From Eubacterium sp. UBA3279 (GTDB taxonomy: Bacteria > Bacillota > Clostridia > Lachnospirales > Lachnospiraceae), in assembly GCA_002361775.1 (NCBI GenBank), contig DETV01000100.1, positions 39,622 to 103,621 on the forward strand: a stretch of DNA of 64,000 bases, given 5' to 3'. The notes under the pieces are model-generated. The model did no database searches and was not told the origin of the DNA. It was given only the letters and a program-made list of their open reading frames with translations. Shown piece after piece: positions 36,285 through 42,340 of the stretch. Each line of letters begins with the position of its first letter. The stretch's first letter is position 1. Both the position numbers and the translations under genes were made by a program.

Positions 36285-36334
36285 AAAAAGAAAGGCGCCT
36301 CTGAGACCAAAATCTCAAAGACGCCTTTGCCTTT
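36285..36334 (-). promoter_or_regulatory. glnN leader attenuator 1 (hexaloop hairpin plus terminator)
   Basis: AAAGGC-AAAGGC-GTCTTT forms the hexaloop hairpin (36317-36334; loop 36323-36328). From the loop onward, AAAGGCGTCTTTGAGA pairs over its whole length with TCTCAGAGGCGCCTTT (16 bp, loop TTTTGG) and is followed by CTTTTTC. The sequence TAAAGGCAAAGGCGTCTTT is identical to the pyrG leader. Confidence 0.85.
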
Positions 36335-36343
36335 ACGAACTGC

Positions 36344-36372
36344 ATGATACACCGACAATAAAAATTTGTCAA
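36344..36372 (-). promoter_or_regulatory. glnN operon promoter
   Basis: Perfect TTGACA (36367-36372) and TATCAT (36344-36349), 17 bases apart. The start is predicted at about 36337, only a few bases before the first hexaloop hairpin. Confidence 0.82.
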
Positions 36373-36396
36373 CTGTTTTTTTTGTTTTTTTCCGAT

Positions 36397-36567
36397 ACTG
36401 GTTTTAAAGATTTAGATTTAATGCTTTTTGACAAAGTAATCGCCTTTGATCACTGGAAACAAAAAATTATTTTCATCGTCAATATAACTCTTGATAACTG
36501 GAAAGAAAATTATAACAAAGCAGTTATTCAGTTACATCAAATGATCGATCTGCTGCACCATGGAGAA
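36397..36567 (+). pseudogene. trpE: trpE fragment (anthranilate synthase component I)
   Basis: The open frame reads TGFKDLDLMLFDKVIAFDHW followed by KQKIIFIVNI and ENYNKAVIQLHQMIDLL, a recognisable internal stretch of TrpE (the GFPDLxLPLFD...AFDH region). Everything before and after is missing: no start with a ribosome binding site and none of the chorismate-binding catalytic core. It is the first of four trp remnants in a row. Confidence 0.75.
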
Positions 36568-36570
36568 GCC

Positions 36571-36690
36571 GTTCAGGAATCAGGTATCCGGAAGAAATAA
36601 AAATTCTGCAGGAAATGGGTGCTGATGGAGTTTTGATTGGAGAAATTCTTATGAATGCTCCTGATAAAAATAAAAAATATCTCTCCCACA
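36571..36690 (+). pseudogene. trpC: trpC fragment (indole-3-glycerol-phosphate synthase C-terminus)
   Basis: The trpE frame runs directly into VQESGIR, then a frameshift of a few bases moves the match to PEEIKILQEMGADGVLIGEI and LMNAPDK in the next frame. This is the conserved C-terminal ESGIxTPEEI...GADGVLIGE(A/S)LM of TrpC. The first four fifths of the gene and its true end are absent. Confidence 0.82.
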
Positions 36691-36697
36691 CATGCAG

Positions 36698-36796
36698 GCA
36701 GTTGGAGTGTTTGTGAATGAAGAACCGGAAATTATTGCCCGCTTTCTTGAAGAAGGTATCATTGATATCGCCCAGCTTCACGGTTCGGAAAAGCTT
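36698..36796 (+). pseudogene. trpF: trpF fragment (phosphoribosylanthranilate isomerase)
   Basis: A new frame reads AVGVFVNEEPEIIARFLEEG and IIDIAQLHGSEK, the typical TrpF segment (VGVFVN...VDIVQLHG). It has no beginning and stops matching after HGSEK. It follows the trpC piece by a few bases. Confidence 0.85.
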
Positions 36797-36801
36797 CCGT
36801 T

Positions 36802-36930
36802 GCAGATGGTGTTATTGTGGGGTCTGCCATTGTAAAATTTATGGAACTATACGGAAAACTGGCTCCAAAATATATCGGTCCCTACATAAAATCAATGAAA
36901 GAAGCCATAATTTTTCCAAATTCTGATTGA
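36802..36930 (+). pseudogene. trpA: trpA fragment (tryptophan synthase alpha, C-terminus)
   Basis: The frame ADGVIVGSAIVKFMELYGK, ending at the TGA at 36928-36930, matches the TrpA C-terminus (ADGVVVGSAIV). trpB, normally between trpF and trpA, is completely missing. The terminal GATTGACA contains both the relic stop codon and the -35 box of the gltB operon promoter. Confidence 0.8.
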
Positions 36931-36955
36931 CAAAACAGAAAACTGGTTGTATATA
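36927..36955 (+). promoter_or_regulatory. gltB-glnA operon promoter
   Basis: Perfect TTGACA (36927-36932) and TATATA (36950-36955) with a 17-base spacer. The predicted start at about 36962 is at the foot of the hexaloop hairpin. Confidence 0.85.
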
Positions 36956-36962
36956 TATGCAT

Positions 36963-37022
36963 ATGAGCAAAGGCGTTCATTTTAAAACAGATAGATTCTG
37001 TCTTAGAATGAACGCCTTTTTT
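36963..37022 (+). promoter_or_regulatory. gltB leader attenuator with ANTAR-type hexaloop hairpin
   Basis: ATGAGC and GTTCAT pair around the loop AAAGGC (36963-36980; loop 36969-36974). From the loop onward, the 23 bases starting AAAGGCGTTCATTTTAAA pair with one mismatch to a partner ending AATGAACGCCTTT, followed by TTTTTTATTTT (36969-37022). Stem bases differ from the pyrG and glnN leaders but the loop is identical, which is covariation-like support for the hairpin. Confidence 0.85.
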
Positions 37023-37061
37023 ATTTTATTATACCTATTTTGCTGAAAGGAAGGTAATGAT

Positions 37062-38159
37062 ATGAAACTTGAAGGTCAGGTACGAATCCCCTCCGGCTGC
37101 GCTATTGCTGCAGTTATTTCCAGAGAAGGGAAAAAAATGTCCGGAGAAATGATTACAAAGGGCATGAAACCCATGCATGACCGTTCCAACGGACTGGGCG
37201 GTGGATTTGCCGGCTATGGTATTTATCCGGAATATAGAGATTTTTATGCATTTCATATGTTTTTTAATACACGGGAAACGAGAAAAGAATGTGAAGCTTT
37301 CCTGAAAGAACGATTTGAGATCGTACAATCAGAAATCATACCCACCAGAAAAATTCCTTCCATTACGGAAGAACCTATTATCTGGAGATACTTCGTTACT
37401 CCTCTCAAATCTGTTCTTACTTCCATGCAGATTGATGAAAAGGAATTTGTTGTCCGTACAGTAATGAAAATTAATACCAAAATGTCCGGAGCTTACGTTT
37501 TTTCCAGCGGTAAAAATATGGGAACTTTTAAAGCAGTGGGATATCCGGAGGATGTGGGAGTGTTTTATAAACTGGAAAACTATGAGGGATATTCATGGAC
37601 AGCCCATGGCCGTTATCCCACAAATACACCGGGATGGTGGGGAGGCGCCCATCCCTTTACTCTTTTAGACTATTCCATTGTCCACAATGGAGAAATCTCA
37701 TCCTATGATGCCAACCGGAGATTTATTGAAATGTTTGGCTATAAATGTACACTGCAGACGGATACAGAAGTTATTACTTATGTTATGGATTATCTTCTCC
37801 GGGTACAGGGACTTACTTTGAATGAAGCTGCCAGTGTAGTTGCCGCTCCCTTCTGGAGTACTATTGCAGCAAAAACAGATCCATCCCAACGGGAAAAAAA
37901 TATTTATCTGCGGAATGTATTCTCAAATTTACTGATTACAGGTCCGTTTTCCATTGTCTTTGGATTCCAGGGCGGCCTGATGGCTCTTAACGACAGACTG
38001 AAACTCCGCTCTATGGTGATCGGTGAAAAAGAAGACCGTGTATTTATTGCCAGTGAGGAAACCGCTATCCGCACTATGGAACCGGAAGCAGAAAATATAT
38101 GGGCTCCCGGGGGCGGCGAACCTGTTATCGTAAAAGTAAAGGAAGGGGTATTATTATGA
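37062..38159 (+). CDS. Glutamate synthase, glutamine amidotransferase subunit (separate GATase domain)
   Basis: This 365-residue class II glutaminase domain corresponds to the N-terminal part of GltB, here as its own protein. The likely nucleophile is Cys14 in SGCAIAAVI after a short propeptide. NGLGGGFAGYGIYP, TAHGRYPTNTPGWWGGAHPF and IVHNGEISSYDANRRF (glutaminase pocket) are clear. It hydrolyses glutamine and passes ammonia to the FMN subunit encoded next, which overlaps it by four bases (ATGA). It is the first gene of the operon that ends with the ANTAR gene. The ribosome binding site is AAGGAAGG. Confidence 0.9.
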   Translation: MKLEGQVRIPSGCAIAAVISREGKKMSGEMITKGMKPMHDRSNGLGGGFAGYGIYPEYRDFYAFHMFFNTRETRKECEAFLKERFEIVQSEIIPTRKIPSITEEPIIWRYFVTPLKSVLTSMQIDEKEFVVRTVMKINTKMSGAYVFSSGKNMGTFKAVGYPEDVGVFYKLENYEGYSWTAHGRYPTNTPGWWGGAHPFTLLDYSIVHNGEISSYDANRRFIEMFGYKCTLQTDTEVITYVMDYLLRVQGLTLNEAASVVAAPFWSTIAAKTDPSQREKNIYLRNVFSNLLITGPFSIVFGFQGGLMALNDRLKLRSMVIGEKEDRVFIASEETAIRTMEPEAENIWAPGGGEPVIVKVKEGVLL

Positions 38160-39661
38160 GTATTGAATTTATTTATCCTGAATTTGAAGTGGTACGAAAT
38201 GAAAGCCGATGTATTTCCTGCGGAATTTGTGCAAAACAATGTTCTAACGGAGTACATATCTATGATAAAGAAACCCGGAAACTGGAATTCGATGAGTCAA
38301 AATGCGTCAACTGCCAGCGTTGTGTTTCTTTTTGTCCCACACGGGCGTTAAAAATCCGAAAAACAGACTGTTCTTATCGGGAAAACGCCAACTGGTCAGA
38401 AAATACCATGAAAGAAATTTTTAAACAGGCCAATAGCGGAGGAGTTCTTTTGTCTTCTATGGGAAACCCCAATCCTCTTCCCGTTTATTGGGACAAAATT
38501 CTGATCAATGCCTCTCAGGTTACAAATCCGTCCATTGATCCTCTCCGGGAACCTATGGAGACTCGTGTGTTTCTCGGAAAAAAGCCGGAAAAAATACATC
38601 GTTCCCCTGAAGGAGAATTGATCTGCAATCTCCCACCCCAGTTGGAACTTTCCATGCCGGTTATGTTTTCTGCCATGAGTTACGGTTCCATCAGTTACAA
38701 CGCTCATAAATCTCTGGCAATGGCTGCCACGGAATTAGGTATTTTATACAATACAGGAGAAGGCGGACTCCATGAAGATTTCTACTGTTATGGTGACAAT
38801 ACCATTGTTCAGGTAGCCTCCGGACGTTTTGGAGTTTATGAGGATTACCTGAATGCCGGCGTAGGAATTGAAATTAAAATGGGACAGGGAGCAAAACCGG
38901 GAATCGGCGGACATCTCCCCGGTACAAAAATTGTAGGTGATGTTTCCCGTACCCGTATGATTCCCGAAGGCTCTGATGCCATTTCTCCTGCGCCCCATCA
39001 TGATATTTATTCTATTGAAGATTTACGACAACTTGTATTTTCTTTAAAGGAAGCTACTCAGTATAAAAAACCTGTTATTGTGAAAGTAGCTGCTGTTCAT
39101 AATATCGCTGCCATTGCCAGCGGCATTGCCCGCAGTGGGGCTGATATTATCGCTATCGACGGTTTTCGTGGAGGAACAGGCGCTGCTCCCACCAGAATTC
39201 GGGATAATGTGGGGATTCCCGTGGAACTTGCGCTGGCCGCCGTTGACCAGAGACTTCGAGATGAAGGAATTCGCAATCAGGTATCACTTGTTGTTGGCGG
39301 AAGTATCCGAAGCGCTTCTGATGTGGTAAAAGCCATTGCACTGGGGGCAGACGCCTGTTACATTGCTACTGCTGCCCTGCTGGCTTTAGGCTGCCATCTT
39401 TGCCGGACCTGTCAGAGCGGTAAATGTAACTGGGGAATCGCTACACAGTGCCCGGAGCTGGTACAGCGTTTAAATCCCGAGAAAGGCAGTGAACGTCTGG
39501 TCAATCTGATGACCGCATGGAAACATGAAATAAAAGAACTTATGGGTGGAATGGGAATCAATTCTATTGAAGCTTTACGAGGCAACAGACTTATGCTGAG
39601 AGGAATCGGATTGACTGAAAAGGAACTGGAGATTTTAGGAATTTCCCATGCAGGAGAATAA
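38156..39661 (+). CDS. Glutamate synthase, FMN-binding central subunit with ferredoxin domain
   Basis: This 501-residue protein has an N-terminal two-cluster ferredoxin domain (CISCGICAKQCSNG near 19-32 and CVNCQRCVSFCPTRA near 50-64) followed by the GltB FMN barrel (about 110-480: PVMFSAMSYGSISYNAHKSL, GEGGLHEDFY, GADIIAIDGFRGGTGAAPTR). A late Cys group CHLCRTCQSGKC may hold the 3Fe-4S cluster of glutamate synthases. It would reduce 2-oxoglutarate plus ammonia to glutamate, probably with ferredoxin-level electrons. The ATG at 38156 overlaps the upstream stop. This modular organisation is known from archaea and several anaerobes. Confidence 0.9.
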   Translation: MSIEFIYPEFEVVRNESRCISCGICAKQCSNGVHIYDKETRKLEFDESKCVNCQRCVSFCPTRALKIRKTDCSYRENANWSENTMKEIFKQANSGGVLLSSMGNPNPLPVYWDKILINASQVTNPSIDPLREPMETRVFLGKKPEKIHRSPEGELICNLPPQLELSMPVMFSAMSYGSISYNAHKSLAMAATELGILYNTGEGGLHEDFYCYGDNTIVQVASGRFGVYEDYLNAGVGIEIKMGQGAKPGIGGHLPGTKIVGDVSRTRMIPEGSDAISPAPHHDIYSIEDLRQLVFSLKEATQYKKPVIVKVAAVHNIAAIASGIARSGADIIAIDGFRGGTGAAPTRIRDNVGIPVELALAAVDQRLRDEGIRNQVSLVVGGSIRSASDVVKAIALGADACYIATAALLALGCHLCRTCQSGKCNWGIATQCPELVQRLNPEKGSERLVNLMTAWKHEIKELMGGMGINSIEALRGNRLMLRGIGLTEKELEILGISHAGE

Positions 39662-39699
39662 AAAAACTATACCATTTTATCAAGGAGATGTGCTATACT

Positions 39700-40422
39700 A
39701 TGAAAGTAATCGATGCTTCTGATTTAGATTATAGAACTTTGAACAATCTGCTGCGGCAAAGTGAAAGTCATTATACCGTCAATGGATGTTGTGGACAGCG
39801 TTTTCTTGCGGCAGGTATGTCTGATAAAGAAATTATTGTAAATGGAATTTCAGGCAATGCTCTGGGAGCATATCTGAATAATGCGCATATTATTGTCAAT
39901 GCCAATGCCCAGGATGCCGTAGGAGATACCATGAATGATGGGAAGATTCTGATCCACGGCAGTATCGGGGATGCCGCAGGGTATGCCATGCGGGGAGGAA
40001 AAATTTATATACGGGACAGCGCCGGTTATCGGGCAGGTATTCATATGAAAGCCTATAAAGAAAAAATTCCTGTAATGATCATTGGACAAACTGCCGGAAG
40101 TTTCCTGGGAGAATACCAGGCGGGTGGAATTATTATTGTACTTGGTCTGAAAAAAGGAAATCGTCCTCTCGTTGGAAATTTCCCCTGTACCGGTATGCAT
40201 GGAGGGAAAATGTTCCTTCGGGGAGATTATCAGAATATCAAATTTCCTGCTCAGGTTACAGCAGCGCCGGCAACCGAAAAAGATCTGTCTGAAATATATA
40301 ATGACCTGTCTGAATATTGCTCAGACTTCCATTACAATATAGGAGAGATTCTGTCCTCTCCCTTTACAGTAATCACACCGGACAGTAAGAATCCGTATAA
40401 ACAAATGTATATAGCAAACTAA
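39700..40422 (+). CDS. Glutamate synthase, GXGXG (alpha) subunit
   Basis: This 240-residue protein is the right-handed beta-helix GXGXG domain found at the C-terminus of GltB and in FwdC, here separate. Repeating short strands with Gly-x-x-Gly patterns run through residues 35-165 (GISGNALGAYLNNA, ANAQDAVGDTMNDG, GSIGDAAGYAMRGG). The domain is structural and helps shape the ammonia tunnel. The first ATG (39688) touches the AAGGAG site, so 39700 is preferred, although its 12-base spacing is long. It lies between the FMN subunit and glnA. Confidence 0.85.
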   Translation: MKVIDASDLDYRTLNNLLRQSESHYTVNGCCGQRFLAAGMSDKEIIVNGISGNALGAYLNNAHIIVNANAQDAVGDTMNDGKILIHGSIGDAAGYAMRGGKIYIRDSAGYRAGIHMKAYKEKIPVMIIGQTAGSFLGEYQAGGIIIVLGLKKGNRPLVGNFPCTGMHGGKMFLRGDYQNIKFPAQVTAAPATEKDLSEIYNDLSEYCSDFHYNIGEILSSPFTVITPDSKNPYKQMYIAN

Positions 40423-40442
40423 TAGAAAGCAGGTACTCATTT

Positions 40443-41654
40443 ATGAAATATTCCAAACAAGAGGTTATGCAGTATGTACAGGAGGAAGATGTTAAATTTA
40501 TCCGTCTCGCTTTCTGTGATGTGTTTGGCAGACAAAAAAATATCTCCATCATGCCTTCTGAACTGCCTCGGGCATTTGAATATGGAATTGCCATTGATGC
40601 TTCTGCCATTGAAGGCTTTGGTGATGAAACCCATTCCGATCTCTTTCTTCATCCTGAAACCGATACTCTGATGCCTCTTCCCTGGAGGCCGGAAGAAGGA
40701 AGAGTTGTACGTATGTTTTGTGATATTACATACTCGGATGGACGAAATTTTGAATATGATACCCGAACACTTTTGAAAAAAGCAATTTCTGCCGCATCTC
40801 AGGCAGGCTTACAATTTTATTTTGGTACAGAACAGGAATTCTATCTTTTCCGTGAGGATGAAGAGGGAAATTCCACCCACATTCCCTATGATTCTGCAGG
40901 TTATATGGATATTGCTCCTGAAGATAAAGGCGAAAATATTCGTCGGGAAGTATGTCTTACCTTAGAACAGATGGGCATATGGCCGGAAAGCTCCCACCAT
41001 GAAGCAGGACCTGGACAAAATGAAATTGATTTTCGTTACTCCGATCCTCTGACTGCTGCAGATAATGCTATGACCTTTCAGACTGTTGTAAAAGCTGTCG
41101 CGCTTCGCAATGGACTTGTGGCAGATTTTTCACCAAAACCCTTAAAAGTTCAACCGGGAAATGGATACCACATTAATATCTCCGTACAGTCCCGGGATCA
41201 CAGCGATCATATGGATGCCATGATCGCCGGTATTTTAGATAAAATATCAGATATGACTGTATTTTTAAATCCTTTAGAAGACTCCTATCTCCGTTTCGGA
41301 CAGGACAAAGCGCCGGGCTATATTTCCTGGTCCAGCGAAAACCGCTCTCAGCTTATAAGAGTTCCGGCAGCAATGGGAGAATACCGCCGGGCAGAACTGC
41401 GCTCTCCCGATCCATCGGCTAATACCTATCTGGCCTTTTGTTTGCTGATTTATGCCAGCCTTCATGGAATTCAAAATCATCTGGAACTTGCCGAACCTGC
41501 AGACATTAATTTCTATAATGCCTCTGAAGAAGTTTTATCCCGTTTCGACAAATTGCCGGATTCTCTGGAAAAAGCAGTTCAGCTTGCCGCCCAAAGCAGT
41601 TTTATTCAAAAATATATTCCAAAAGGTATTCTTGATATTTACTGCCGCCGTTGA
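40443..41654 (+). CDS. glnA: Type I-like glutamine synthetase
   Basis: This 403-residue protein is a short GlnA-type glutamine synthetase. It has the beta-grasp N-terminus (EDVKFIRLAFCDVFGR), GTEQEFYLF near residues 130-138, EAGPGQNEIDFRY near 187-199 and GNGYHINIS near 236-244, all matching the glutamate, metal and ATP sites. It is about 40 residues shorter than Bacillus GlnA, and the adenylylation loop of the 1-beta class is not evident. It is the second, unrelated glutamine synthetase of the cluster and lies immediately before the ANTAR gene, suggesting a catalytic or sensing partnership. Confidence 0.9.
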   Translation: MKYSKQEVMQYVQEEDVKFIRLAFCDVFGRQKNISIMPSELPRAFEYGIAIDASAIEGFGDETHSDLFLHPETDTLMPLPWRPEEGRVVRMFCDITYSDGRNFEYDTRTLLKKAISAASQAGLQFYFGTEQEFYLFREDEEGNSTHIPYDSAGYMDIAPEDKGENIRREVCLTLEQMGIWPESSHHEAGPGQNEIDFRYSDPLTAADNAMTFQTVVKAVALRNGLVADFSPKPLKVQPGNGYHINISVQSRDHSDHMDAMIAGILDKISDMTVFLNPLEDSYLRFGQDKAPGYISWSSENRSQLIRVPAAMGEYRRAELRSPDPSANTYLAFCLLIYASLHGIQNHLELAEPADINFYNASEEVLSRFDKLPDSLEKAVQLAAQSSFIQKYIPKGILDIYCRR

Positions 41655-41680
41655 AAATTTATAAATGAGGAGGGGAACTT

Positions 41681-42265
41681 ATGAGTTTAAAGGAACGTAG
41701 CTACAATGTACTGATTGTTTCATCTAATGACAACTTTAACTCTGTTCTTTCCGGTCTGCTTCCAATGTCAAGATATCGCCTGATCTCCGTTGCTCCCAGT
41801 ATCAGCGCAGCTAAACGTATTCTGTCTGAAAACACCTTTGACTTCATCGTAATCAATTCACCTTTACAGGATGATACGGGAGTCCGCTTTGCCATTGATA
41901 CGGGAACAACCCGACAGTCTGTTGTTTTACTGCTGGTAAAAAATGAACTCCATGGGGAAATACATGATAAAGTTTCCCCCTATGGTGTTTTCACCCTGCC
42001 AAAGCCTACTTCAAAACTCACTCTGATCCAATCCTTTTACTGGCTGGAAAGCGCCAGGGAAAGATTGCGTCAATTCGAAAAAAAAGCACAATCCATTGAT
42101 GAAAAAATGGCAGAAATCCGTCTGGTCAACAAAGCCAAATGGCTTCTTATCAGCGAACTGAAAATGAGTGAGCCGGATGCCCATCATTATATAGAAAAAC
42201 AGGCAATGAACCGTTGCATATCCAAACGTTTTATTGCGGAAGAAATCATAAAAACATATTCCTGA
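41681..42265 (+). CDS. ANTAR-domain antitermination regulator with pseudo-receiver domain
   Basis: This 194-residue protein has a receiver-like N-terminus (residues 8-120) and a C-terminal ANTAR RNA-binding domain (about 135-190) of three helices, with the conserved pattern MAEIRLVNKAKWLLISEL, SEPDAHHYIEKQAM and SKRFIAEEII. In the receiver, the usual acidic pair is SSND, and the phospho-acceptor Asp position reads Asn (DFIVINSPLQDD), while the KP motif (TLPKP) remains, so control is probably not by phosphorylation. ANTAR proteins bind A-x-x-G-x-x hexaloops and block terminators. Such loops precede all three nearby glutamine operons, including its own. Confidence 0.93.
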   Translation: MSLKERSYNVLIVSSNDNFNSVLSGLLPMSRYRLISVAPSISAAKRILSENTFDFIVINSPLQDDTGVRFAIDTGTTRQSVVLLLVKNELHGEIHDKVSPYGVFTLPKPTSKLTLIQSFYWLESARERLRQFEKKAQSIDEKMAEIRLVNKAKWLLISELKMSEPDAHHYIEKQAMNRCISKRFIAEEIIKTYS

Positions 42266-42276
42266 TCTGGAATCAT

Positions 42277-42299
42277 TTCCGGAAAAGGAATTTTTTTTT
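42277..42299 (+). terminator. Weak terminator after the ANTAR gene
   Basis: TTCC-GGAAAA-GGAA followed by nine T, 10 bases after the stop. The stem is short, but an upstream ATTCC could replace its left arm; termination may be partial. Confidence 0.45.
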
Positions 42300-42340
42300 C
42301 ATTTCTGCATACATTGCAAAAAAAGCTTGTAAGGATGCTC

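Noticed and set aside
36382..36600. A 72-codon open frame as a small intact gene
   Set aside because: It begins with TTG without a ribosome binding site, and its sequence is a trpE piece running into a trpC piece; it is a relic, not a gene.
30649..37022. AAAGGCGT-type repeats near 30.7, 36.3 and 37.0 kb as mobile or REP elements
   Set aside because: Each copy is directly downstream of a promoter, oriented with the gene, and ends in a U-run; they are leader attenuators, not dispersed mobile repeats.
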